Source: Yponomeuta sedellus
Lineage: Eukaryota > Arthropoda > Insecta > Lepidoptera > Yponomeutidae
Direction: 5' to 3'
Assembly: GCA_934045075.1 (NCBI GenBank)
Contig: OW203722.1
Coordinates: 6,740,763 to 6,804,762 of the forward strand
DNA: 64,000 bases
Part shown: positions 19,840-29,993 of the stretch, piece by piece
Layout: each line of letters begins with the position of its first letter
Position numbering within the stretch: the first letter of the stretch is position 1
The notes under the pieces: model-generated
Told to the model about the DNA's origin: nothing
Seen by the model: the letters and a program-made list of their open reading frames with translations, nothing else
Database searches by the model: none
Made by a program: the position numbers and the translations under genes

Positions 19840-20952
19840 CTAATTATTATTAATAATTGTTTAAACCAGCGTTTCTTACTCTTTTTTGTACAAGCATCTC
19901 TTATGGTTTTTGCCACCAAGCACAATTTTAAGGACCTCCTTAATAATAGAAGCAGCAATATATTTCGAAACATTTATTGTAGTACAGTCAAAAAATATAC
20001 TTTTTTCATAATAAAATAGGTAAATGTGAAGGTTCGTGCTTGTGGGGTAGGCGGCGGCGTGTGTAGCAATTACGAAACTTTTGGTGGCATTTATTTATGA
20101 TTGTTAAATGGTCTATTGATAAGACTTCGGTAGAAGTTCGACCATTTTGTTGCGAAGTCGCCCATAATAATACTGAGGAGAGTGCGAACATGCAAAGTTG
20201 ATGTGCTGTCGACTGCACTGTGCAGGTAGGTCGGTGTGTGTGGTACCCAAATGGACTAAGGTACCTTTGAGGGAGTTGTCTAAGTATTGGCTTGATAAGA
20301 TCACAATCAGCGACCACAGGGCAGGTCTATACACGGAGGATGACGAAGTCTGGGTTACTGTTGCATGTTGAAAGCACTGATATCATTCACTAGAAGTTGT
20401 TGGTGGGTAAAGGTGGGTTACATTTCTTGCTGCTTGCTTTAAAATTCTGTTTTATAGACCCAATGCACTAATTCCGCAATATACTTTTTCCACAGATTTG
20501 AAATGTGTGATTTTTTCACATAGGTATTGTATTTTCTGAATTATCTCTCAAACAAACAATGTTTTTCCTATATTTATCCCATCCGTGGGTTGTCAATTTT
20601 ATGGCAGATTAGATTTTCCTTAAGGACTTACAAGAACACAGAACAATTAAACCATACAAGAACCAAACGTAGGTACTCTGTGTCTAGAATTGAACTGTCA
20701 ATTCTCTGCTCGCTACTGGCTACTAGAGTACACTGCTAAAATGTTTTACGTTTTGCTAGTCACCGCCAGATGTCAATAGTAAACTCGTGAAAACTATTAA
20801 CAATGCCATCTAGCGGTTTTAGACAAAGCGCTCCACACGTATTTTTCGGCTTTGCGCGCATTTTCAGTGGCGGCCTCTGGGCCCGGCGCGGTTTTTTGGG
20901 ATCCGATTTGCTTGTATGGGAATGGGTTTCTATGCTTACTTCAAATTCAATG
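19840..20952. other. Non-coding inner third of the giant element
   Basis: No gene is recognised. Overlapping open frames at 20006-20334 (minus) show no motif. 20763-20816 forms an imperfect hairpin ('ccgccagatgtcaatagt' against 'actattaacaatgccatctagcgg'). The last ~80 bp next to the terminal repeat are GC-rich. An internal palindrome close to the end is a usual place for transposase binding (inference). Confidence 0.4.
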
Positions 20953-20959
20953 CTATTAT
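20953..20959. repeat. Right 7-bp target duplication of left giant element (CTATTAT)
   Basis: Identical to 9535-9541. Confidence 0.85.
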
Positions 20960-21001
20960 CTTAATGCAGCGTTCATATTGTGACACAATGAAGGAGTAAA
21001 T

Positions 21002-21140
21002 TTTTTAGCCACTCGCTAACATCTTGAGGAAACCTGAGTACCTGAGGAGTTCACTTACCTCACCGACGGAAATTGCCTATCCGCGGTAAGCACGCGTGGT
21101 GATTAAGCCCATACGCTCTCTCTGAGAGAAGGTTAGTCCA
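21002..21140 (+). repeat. Repeat C, partial copy
   Basis: 'agccactcgctaacatcttg', 'gaaattgcctatccgcgg', 'gattaagcccatacgctctc' and 'tctgagagaagg' are present in family order. Confidence 0.55.
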
Positions 21141-21176
21141 GACTTATATACAATTGGATGTATATAAACTGCGTTA

Positions 21177-21570
21177 ATATTGGCCTTTTTGCATCTACTT
21201 AATGAGATGATTTATACAGCGTCCAGTGGTATCTTCACTCACACTAGATGGGTGAAGGGACCACTCCGACGCTGTAGTGCCTGGGACATGGTTTTATAGA
21301 TGGTTTAGGCTTGCCCAGCACCTATACCATCCTGACAGCTTAGTCGGCCTAGCCCACAGGAAAGACGAGTCAATACGTGCGGAGCCAACAAGCCGCGGGT
21401 TTCCTCACGATGTTTTCCTTCACCGTTAGCGTGTGGTATTGCGACTACAATTTCGCAAATGTACGTAACTTTGAAATTAAACAAAGTCATTGGTACATGC
21501 CCGTACTCGGGATCGAACCTGGGGCTCTCGCTTGCCAGTCCATGGTTCTACCCACTGAGCTACCCCCGCC
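21177..21570 (-). mobile_element. SINE D, full-length tRNA-headed copy
   Basis: On the minus strand the 394-bp unit starts with a tRNA-like head (ggcgggggtagctcagtggg, containing the A box, and ggttcgatccc as the B box, about 45 bases on). It continues through 'acatcgtgaggaaacccgcg' and 'ctgtcaggatggtataggtg' and ends 'gcaaaaaggcca'. It is flanked by TGCGTTA at 21170-21176 and 21571-21577. The copies inside the mariners lack only the head. This is the best candidate for an active or recently active SINE in the window. Confidence 0.85.
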
Positions 21571-21814
21571 TGCGTTATTAAACTGCGTTATTACTATACT
21601 ATGTAGCATTGTTGTATGTTTATTACACTTTATTGCACATAATACAGAATATAGAACCTAAAAAACAGGATCAACTTACATTATGCTTTGTTCATAATTT
21701 TAATTTAACTTTGTGCGGACTTATTTCAAGAGAAATTTCTTCTAGGCAGCCTTGATGTTTAGAATATCAGACAGCGGGAAAAGGTCAAGTGAAGCACAAA
21801 TAAAAAATAATTAC

Positions 21815-21985
21815 CGTTTAATACGTAATACAGAGAGTATTGTAAAGAGGTTCGAAATTTCACTGATGCCGGTGAGTCGCTCATTAGCTCAGTTGGAAGA
21901 GCGCTTGCACGGATAGCCAGAGGTAGCGGGTTCGAGTCCCGGCATGGGTGGAATTTTCAGCCTCTAAATAGGTTTTTAGAATTAT
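21815..21985 (+). mobile_element. SINE T, near-complete monomer
   Basis: 5' lead 'acagagagtattgtaaagag', then a tRNA-like head with the A box 'tagctcagttggaagagcgc' and B box 'gggttcgagtcccggc', then 'agcctctaaataggttttt'. The anticodon arm is cttgc-acggata-gccag, with a broken stem. It is the monomer form of the unit dimerised at 3174-3436 and 8229-8365. A tail-only piece follows at 22165-22210. Confidence 0.7.
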
Positions 21986-22243
21986 CAAGAAAATAACTTT
22001 TTTGTGATGGACTTATTTCATGAATCATTGAGAGATTCTTTACTAATTATTCGCCCGAGAGTAAATAACCATAAATACCAGTTTCTACTGAGTATTTGTT
22101 CAATATCATTGTCGTTTAATGTTTCCATATAATGAGCTTCAATGTTGTAAAATCAACGGGGAGGATGCCGGGGCATGGGTGGAATTTTAAGCCTCTAAAT
22201 AGGTTTTTAATACTGTTTTATTGCAAGTTAATTATAAATCACC

Positions 22244-22345
22244 ATCATCATGATCCGCCGGTGTCAGTCCACTGCTGGACATAGGCCCCAAGACACGCCA
22301 CTGAGCCCGATCTTCAGCTCTCATCTACCAGCCACTGCCCACCGC
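22244..22345 (+). repeat. Repeat F fragment
   Basis: 'ggtgtcagtccactgctgga', 'cataggccccaagacacgcc' and 'ccagccactgcccaccgctt'. Related pieces lie at 38375, 40985, 45262, 57000 and 57186. Confidence 0.5.
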
Positions 22346-22464
22346 TTTGCGAATGAATAATTATAAATATGAAACATTAATATCTACATGCTAATATACA
22401 TACAACACGTACAGTGTCTTCTTCGGTGCCTAATAAATAAAATGAAATAAAATAATTATTTTAT

Positions 22465-22640
22465 CTATAGATAGATAGAGATGGAGAACACTTTATTGTA
22501 CATAAAAATGGAAATTACACAGATATTTCTTAACCTAAGAGTACAGACGGCGGCCTTATCACTAAAAGTAACCTATAATACATATATGTAAATAACTTAC
22601 CTATATATATACTCTTAATAGTACATTACACAACTAGGGT
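22465..22640 (-). repeat. LINE 3' tail ('ctttattgtac' type)
   Basis: 'gagaacactttattgtacat' then 'cagacggcggccttatcact'. The same layout recurs at 24808-24930. Inverted 3' UTR with a (tagatag)n end, probably from a jockey/CR1-like LINE (inference). Confidence 0.5.
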
Positions 22641-22659
22641 GGTAATACAAAGAAAGGCC

Positions 22660-22880
22660 GAGATCGCAGAAGTTTGCGGCCCGAGCTGCAAGCGAGGGAC
22701 GTAAATATGCGATCGAGAGCTTTCTTTATTACCTCCCGTGTTGTGTACATCTTTTTATGTCTACACTTGGCCAGAAAGCGGCTTTTTCCGTACGCGCAGC
22801 GTGCGGTAAAAGCCGCTTTATTGCCAGGTGTGGCATAAAACATAATTATAACAATATTATACTTTAGAATGAAAGTGCTT
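22660..22880. other. Unclassified segment with internal inverted words
   Basis: 'aagaaaggccgagatcgcag ... gatcgagagctttctttatt' and 'ggccagaaagcggctttttcc ... aaaagccgctttattgccagg' form two nested inverted repeats. It has no coding signal and could be a decayed fold-back element. Confidence 0.4.
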
Positions 22881-22901
22881 TCCATTTTTATGTACAACTA
22901 G

Positions 22902-23086
22902 CTGAGCCAGCGAACTTCGTACCGCCTAACAGTCGATTCTTTAATATTTTTTTATTTTTCTCTCCGTAAGAACCATCCTCGTACTTCAAAGAATATTTGA
23001 AAAAACAATTAGCAAAATCGGTACAGCTGTTCTCAAGATTTGCGCTTATCAACACATTCAGCGATTCATTTTTATATTATAGAAGA
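22902..23086. repeat. Dispersed repeat G, copy 2
   Basis: Starts 'tagctgagccagcgaacttc', ends 'cagcgattcatttttatatt'. Co-linear with 9330-9517. Confidence 0.7.
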
Positions 23087-24805
23087 TAAAGTCTTCTCTA
23101 TCTATCTCTCTATCTACCTACTCTTTGAAAGTGCTCGTTGCTTCATCTTTGAAACAATCATTTCTTGATAACAGGAATATAGCAGCCAACAAGGCCCGAA
23201 GCATTTTATTCTTCGCGAAGGGTACTTTAGGGAGTAATTAAAATCCGCTTATGCCCGACTTAAATCACGTGAACATATCGTTTAAATATTAATTTGTTTT
23301 GGTAATCGCTGCTCGGCTCACCTGTGACGAGGTAAAGCGGAGAAATTTCAAATCAACAAAAGAGAGCTTTGCTCGAAAACTCATTATTACTTGCCTACTT
23401 AGAACACAAAACTTTGTGAGCTGTAATATTGCTGTCTGAAACACATGCCCTATCAATCTTATTATGAAGGTAATTAAATATTTAAATATACGAACTAAAA
23501 CTGAAGCGGGCGCAGTCGCGCTTTGGCACCCTGTTTCACAATCTATAGAATATCCTACTATCAAAAATCGAATGTCGATATGAATATTGATTAATGTGCC
23601 CGAAAAAATAGTGAGTTCTTCTGTTAGATAAACCAAGGAACTTATGTAAATAGGTGGTAAGTATACATTTTATGGTAACTTAGGGCTCAGTCACCCTTTA
23701 CTGCTGTCCATTGAAGAGTTCCGTTCTCCATCTCTGAAAGTCTTCATAAGATCCTCACTAAATAGATGAGACCAAAAGGACGTCATATCAATTCAAACAA
23801 GAAAATAATTGTTGAAATCTGTTGAAATTTGATGGAGTTATACGAGAACACATTGAATTGTTAACCTCCTCTTTTTTTGAAGCCGGTTAAAACTGTATAA
23901 CATGCACTTTGTTATTCCGTGCACACGATATAAAACACAGCCTAAACTTCACAAAGTCCATCGCTATTGAAGTTTCATAATTAGCTAGCCAGCCCATGGC
24001 AGGGGCACCGAAAACTTTGTAATGTTTATGTGTTGGCTGAAGGCTTCTTAGTAAAATATACACGCAAGCGGTTACCCAAAGCACCTGTCTTTAATGGAGC
24101 ACTGTTACTCAAAATATTAAACATAGGGAGTTAACTTATTGCACAGATGCGTAACTTTTGCTTCAGTTTGCCTATGGAATCGTATTCTCTGCGTGTCTAT
24201 TTTATTTTAATATTCATTAAAAGACCACAATAAAATAGTAGATTGCTTAACGAGGGTAGAAAGGAATCAATTCCCGAGGTATTTAGACTATAGTCCGAGT
24301 AGGAATTGATTCTTTTACCCGTGTTAAACACTACTTTTCATTTCGATTATGAGGAAAATAAAAACTCATTTTTAATATTCAAATCTTAGCATAAAAGATT
24401 ATTACACGACTAATACCTATTTTTTTGAATTCCGTCACAGATACTATAACAGATTAGTACCCGCCAATTTAAGTCGACTTTTTAAATATTAAATATGGAA
24501 CTCACCTCGTAATTGTTGCGACTTATTCCGCTTAAAGAATTTTGCGCTAAATTCACACTGGCTGTTTAGAAACTCATATGGCCGCAGCATTTTTTTATTT
24601 TTTTTTTAAAAGCCTATTTATTATAAAAACTCTTCACAACTGACAGTAGTTCTATTTTTAAAGTTCATTCCCGCCCTTGGGAGGTAAGTAATTTGTATGA
24701 GCTTTTCCCTCCCTATGGAGGGAAGCAGCATTTTCCACCCAATAATCAGATCAAAACAACACTACTTTCCAAGTATGAGAAATGAAAATAAAATTAGACA
24801 GCCAA
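23087..24805. other. Spacer between giant elements, no gene seen
   Basis: AT-rich sequence with scattered open frames under 120 codons (for example 23289-23636 minus) and no recognisable motif. 'cctcctctttttttgaagcc' near 23867 is a fragment of the same repeat type as 59700. 24255-24330 has an imperfect inverted match (aaggaatcaattcccgag / gtaggaattgattctttt). Confidence 0.4.
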
Positions 24806-24930
24806 AGTTTTTATAGATAGATAGAATATTCTTTATTGTACACAGAAATTACAGTAACAGAAATCATATTAAAAAATCAGTACAAATGGCGGCCTTATTA
24901 CTAAAAGCAATTTCTATTAAGCAATTTTTA
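24806..24930 (-). repeat. LINE 3' tail ('ctttattgtac' type)
   Basis: 'agaatattctttattgtaca', 'cagtacaaatggcggcctta' and 'ttactaaaagcaatt', co-linear with 22465-22640. Confidence 0.5.
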
Positions 24931-24998
24931 TAAAACACAGTTACAGATAAAAAACTTTATAAAAACATTACATGAAATAATGATGAAAGAATTATAGG

Positions 24999-25100
24999 GA
25001 AGAGCAGGTGACCGTGCTCTTCCACTATAAAGGGAAATTTCCCGCCAGGCAGATCTGCCTGGGGACGCCGGACGGCCGGTCCAACTATTGTTAGTTGGAC
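24999..25100. repeat. Run of five adjacent palindromes
   Basis: In order: gaagagca...tgctcttc (24999-25022), gggaaatttccc (25032-25043), ccaggcagatctgcctgg (25045-25062, perfect 18 bp), gccg-ga-cggc (25067-25076), and gtccaacta...tagttggac (25079-25100). All arms are perfect. No protein frame is evident. Confidence 0.9.
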
Positions 25101-25582
25101 ATTGTATTTATGGTATTTCATTGAAACACTTTGATTGCGCGATGCAGGAATGTTAGAGTTTGTAGTGCGCGCGCAGAGTTGACATGTGCTTGCCACAGAA
25201 TTATGAATCAACATATATATAGTATTCGTTAACAGTCCTACCAGTCATGAATTTGTTGTCTTTCTGTGGTTATGGCTCTTAAAAAAGTTCTTACTGTCTA
25301 ATATAAAATAGCCCTATTTCATTTGAAAACTTATTAAAAATGCTCATAATTCATTAAAGTACGCTATTTTGCCTTTAATTGTAATTTAAGCTTCAAATGT
25401 AATTTAATTCTCGTTGATGCTCTATGGGCCCTGCATGATACTAGCGAAAGTAAACTAGGGCAATTTTTGAACGAAAACTTTTGTAAGCACAAGTTAGGAA
25501 CTAGTTTGTAGTTCGTTTTTAAGTCGGTGAGTGCTAAAAAACAGCGAAGTCTACTGCTAAACAGCGAAGTCTAGTCGCCAGA

Positions 25583-25662
25583 GGCATTATTTTGTCTCTG
25601 GCGGCACACGCTGAGCACACACTGGCATTATTTTGTCTCTGGCGGCACACGCTGAGCACACA
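25583..25662. repeat. 41-bp tandem duplication
   Basis: The segment starting ggcattattttgtctctggc is repeated at a 41-bp interval. Just upstream, 'aacagcgaagtcta' is also duplicated (around 25540-25575). Confidence 0.9.
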
Positions 25663-26366
25663 CATTTTGTCGCCAACTAAGAAGTCATTATTTGTAATTT
25701 CTCCTTTTATTCTTTTTCTTCTATTGTTGGTCGCAATAAACGCATTTTTACTTATACATAAACCGACGACGCGAGCTCCGTCTATACTTACGATAATTTG
25801 TAAGTAAGTTTATCCAGTAGCAAATCAATTAACTGGGGCAATCGATCGGTCCTTTTGCGAGGCTGTAAAGAAACATGACATCTGTGATTTTTATAGCAAA
25901 CGACACTATGGCAAACCAAGGGCGCTACTATTCAACTCCTCCACTGTTTGCACTCATTCGACTTAACCTACTGCAAACTGTCAAGTACATTCATATTTTG
26001 ACACTTCAAAAACGTCTAAATGGATAACTCTATGCAGTAGGCAGTTATAAAATACGAAAGCTGGTTAGCCGAAGTAGTGAAAGGATTGCCAATCAAGCTT
26101 GCCTTATTCTGAATGTCAAAAAAAACATTATTGATCTAAAACCAGATTGACTAACTTGATTTGTTGTCGGAAGGTACCAGGTACCAGGTTACTTACCAAC
26201 CCAAAAACGTACTAATTCAGATGAGCCAATACAAGCATTTTAAGACTTTTTATCATTAATTGTTGGGTGATCCGCTTAATAATACACTTTTGGTGAAATG
26301 TCATTAGCTAGATTGTCTGAAATATCTCCAGACAAGAAGAAGTTTAACTCTTGTGGCACTTTTGTA
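25663..26366. other. Spacer, no feature recognised
   Basis: No gene or known repeat is seen up to the target duplication of the right giant element. Confidence 0.4.
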
Positions 26367-26373
26367 GTGGAAG
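26367..26373. repeat. Left 7-bp target duplication of right giant element (GTGGAAG)
   Basis: Repeated at 37788-37794. It differs from the flank of the left element. Confidence 0.85.
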
Positions 26374-27486
26374 CATTGAATTTGAAGTAAGCATAGAAAC
26401 CCATTCCCATACAAGCAAATCGGATCCCAAAAAACCGCGCCGGGCCCAGAGGCCGCCACTGAAAATGCGCGCAAAGCCGAAAAACACGTGTGGAGCGCTT
26501 TGTCTAAAACCGCTAGATGGCATTGTTAATAGTTTTCACGAGTTTACTATTGACATCTGGCGGTGACTAGCAAAACGTAAAACATTTTAGCAGTGTACTC
26601 TAGTAGCCAGTAGCGAGCAGAGAATTGACAGTTCAATTCTAGACACAGAGTACCTACGTTTGGTTCTTGTATGGTTTAATTGTTCTGTGTTCTTGTAAGT
26701 CCTTAAGGAAAATCTAATCTGCCATAAAATTGACAACCCACGGATGGGATAAATATAGGAAAAACATTGTTTGTTTGAGAGATAATTCAGAAAATACAAT
26801 ACCTATGTGAAAAAATCACACATTTCAAATCTGTGGAAAAAGTATATTGCGGAATTAGTGCATTGGGTCTATAAAACAGAATTTTAAAGCAAGCAGCAAG
26901 AAATGTAACCCACCTTTACCCACCAACAACTTCTAGTGAATGATATCAGTGCTTTCAACATGCAACAGTAACCCAGACTTCGTCATCCTCCGTGTATAGA
27001 CCTGCCCTGTGGTCGCTGATTGTGATCTTATCAAGCCAATACTTAGACAACTCCCTCAAAGGTACCTTAGTCCATTTGGGTACCACACACACCGACCTAC
27101 CTGCACAGTGCAGTCGACAGCACATCAACTTTGCATGTTCGCACTCTCCTCAGTATTATTATGGGCGACTTCGCAACAAAATGGTCGAACTTCTACCGAA
27201 GTCTTATCAATAGACCATTTAACAATCATAAATAAATGCCACCAAAAGTTTCGTAATTGCTACACACGCCGCCGCCTACCCCACAAGCACGAACCTTCAC
27301 ATTTACCTATTTTATTATGAAAAAAGTATATTTTTTGACTGTACTACAATAAATGTTTCGAAATATATTGCTGCTTCTATTATTAAGGAGGTCCTTAAAA
27401 TTGTGCTTGGTGGCAAAAACCATAAGAGATGCTTGTACAAAAAAGAGTAAGAAACGCTGGTTTAAACAATTATTAATAATAATTAG

Positions 27487-27695
27487 ACGACCTCTGTGGC
27501 GTAACGGTAGTGCATCTACCTGCCATGCAGGAGGTCCCGGGTTCGAATCCCGGCTGGGAACAAAAAAAAACCCCAGGTCTTGGATGTTTACATGTTTGTG
27601 ATGTCGTTGTTTCTGGTTCCCACGACACAGGGTATCCTAGTGTGGGGCCAGAAGCAATGTATGTGCCTGTATGTAAATGTTATGTTATTGAAAAA
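27487..27695 (+). mobile_element. SINE B (tRNA-derived), right giant copy
   Basis: Mirror image of 19631-19839: the same head, A and B boxes and (atgtt)n tail. Confidence 0.8.
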
Positions 27696-28180
27696 CCTTT
27701 ACTAGTCCATCGCAAACACTTCCCAACGCTGCGAGATTTTGTTTAAGTTATTTTCGGGTAGGGTAAGGGTCTGTTTCACAATCTGCAGATAAAGTTCCGG
27801 ATATGCTATCCGCAACCAGGGCTGCTGTTTGTTCTAAATTTGAAGCCATAAACGAACACACACAATATAGAAAAAAATATTTAAATTTAGAATAAACGGC
27901 AGCCCTGGTTGCGGATAGCTTATCTGGAACTTGCCTGTAAACTAGCCTAACTTTACATGTATACCGATGGCTGTGACCCAATAAATATCTTTATCTTTAT
28001 TTGAACATTGTGAAATAGGGCCTAAGACCAGTATCCTATCGAGAGGTAGGTAGGTACTGCTACAAACTATTCCAATCAATTTAGTATTCCATTAAAAATC
28101 ATATCTGTCCATCCATATGGGAGCTGGCTGATATTTTTACCAATTTCTGCTGTGATTATGGCCCATGATTTTAATATGCG

Positions 28181-28500
28181 CCGTTGCCAGCTAACTCTGC
28201 ATAGAAGCAAACGCACGCATCAGCTACACCTTCATTGTACTGTGATATATGTGGAGAGGATGAAGGAAGAAATATTGATGAAACAAATATACATGGCGAA
28301 TGTGGGTGGAAGGGCCGGTAAGGGACGTCCCACATACTTCGACCAGATAAGGAATGTATTAGCAAATGGAAGATAAAAAGTAACCGGAACTGACGTGAGT
28401 GCATGTAACGACTAATGAATGTTGATGAAGCGAAGGTAATCTGTCAGGATCGTGGCAAGTGGCAGTCCTTGGTGCCTGTCTACCCCATTGGAATGCAGGT
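28181..28500 (+). pseudogene. Repeat E, LINE 3' end (right giant copy)
   Basis: Plus-strand C-terminal RT tail (ERMKEEILMKQIY, GGRAGKGRP) with a stop near 28376, followed by the non-coding tail with 'gatgaagcgaaggtaatctg' and 'tggcagtccttggtgcctg'. Mirror of 18830-19145. Confidence 0.6.
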
Positions 28501-29993
28501 GTGAGGTTAATATTATGGTATGGGCTATTTATAAACTTATAAGTTATTGAATATGAGATTTTCTATTTTATTAATTGTTGTAAGTGAAGCTCAGAATATC
28601 CGGTTGACACGTTCCCTGATTGATACTACCCATAAGTTCAACACACTTTATGTTTTAAGTTTAGGTAATGTGTACTTTCCCTGTAATTATATTCCCCATA
28701 AAACTTACTGATTTTTCATTTATGCTACCCTCGATGTAGTAAAGTTATTAAATTGTTTAAAGTAAGATTACGAAACGATTTACGCTGAGCAGAAATTGAG
28801 ATAATTACACCATAGACTTTCTTTAAAATTTGATGAAGAACGAGGTAGCCGCCTGCCTTAGACGTTATAGTGCAGCAGCTAGCGACCTGCTGCTCGAGCC
28901 GCGCCGGGAGCCGTCGTCGTCGTCGTCACGCCGGCATCGGCATTGGGCGTGTTTCGACTCATCGGCCCGGACCGGCACGGCACACCGGCATGGCCGTTGC
29001 ACAGGCATCAGGCACCGGTGCCGGGTTTCGTTTTTCCATTGTGCCGGTGTCGATGCCGGGTTACGCCCGGTGAGTGGTACAGTGCTGACACGGACTTCAA
29101 CACGACGACACGTAAAGTAAAACGCGTAGATATAACAATGGTATCGTCCAAGCCGTCGACTATATTTGTTATATCTTTTACACCTACGACGCCGATACGA
29201 AATACGAGTCTCACCCTCCGCACGGTGGGCTGAAAATCGCTCCCCATAGACTTAGAGATCGAATTTTGAATTGTTATTTTTTTTTCACAGGAATCCACTT
29301 AGGAAGGCTAATCTTTCAACATATTTGAAGTGCAGTATGTTTACCTTTGTGCAAGTACTTTTTTTCCACTTGGTTAAAAAAAATGTATGGAAGTTACTAT
29401 AAAATTGGCCATAACTTGATTATCGCACACTTGCCCGTTATTTCCTTCAGCACGATTATTGCCTGCATTTTTATGGATTTTTTGACATACTGCACTATGG
29501 GCGCACTCGTGCGACTTTGGTCGAAAAAAAATTAAATGCATTTAAAATATTTTTTTAAGGTATTTAAGCGTATATTTTGTGTTTGTCAAATTATGTACCT
29601 TCCTTAATTAAGGATTCTTTATAATTATAAAGAATCATACAGTATAACTACTTAAATACTGTTCTAAAACATTGTCATATGCGAACAAATTATACACATG
29701 AAAATCAAATAAGATATGAATATTCTTTATTGTACACGAGGAAAAACACAAGCATAAAATATTTACAAAGATACATGAAATAAGTCCAAGTTACATTTTA
29801 AAACACACATACATTTTAAAAATGTTAAATCATGTAACCATAAAAAATAAGCCTTTAAAACTACATGAATAAAATACTAGCTATGAATCCTTTACATTAA
29901 AATAGGTACATAAAAGACAAGTAAAGAAACCAATGTATAAAAAATATAAATAAAAGAATTACAATAACATATTGCAAACAAAAATCGTATAAA

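Larger units (their letters stand above)
9542..20952 (+). mobile_element. Giant TIR element, left copy (11,411 bp)
   Basis: The ends are 25-bp inverted repeats with one mismatch: CATTGAATTTGAAGTAAG, then G or C, then ATAGAA. The element is flanked by the 7-bp direct repeat CTATTAT. It is almost identical, in opposite orientation, to 26374-37787, which has a different 7-bp flank. The differences I noticed are a 3-bp deletion near 11202 and substitutions at 10515, 13805 and 15487. I could not scan every base. Inside are a mariner, a Transib, three SINE/LINE insertions and non-coding DNA. No ORF can be assigned to a transposase for the outer ends, so I infer a non-autonomous element mobilised in trans. 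A CA...TG terminus and 7-bp target site would fit P-like (7-8 bp) or Dada-like (6-7 bp) transposons. The superfamily is not proven. Confidence 0.88.

Noticed and set aside
9534..20960. 8-bp (hAT-type) target duplication for the giant element
   Set aside because: Moving the element border by one base gives a matching eighth base in only one of the two copies in element orientation. Seven is the only length that works for both.
21880..21950. Functional tRNA gene
   Set aside because: It is the head of SINE T; the anticodon stem is broken and the SINE tail follows directly.
27487..27560. Functional tRNA-Gly gene
   Set aside because: The tRNA-like part is the head of SINE B: it runs into the SINE body, has irregular stems, and recurs at 7061 and 19839 with the same body.
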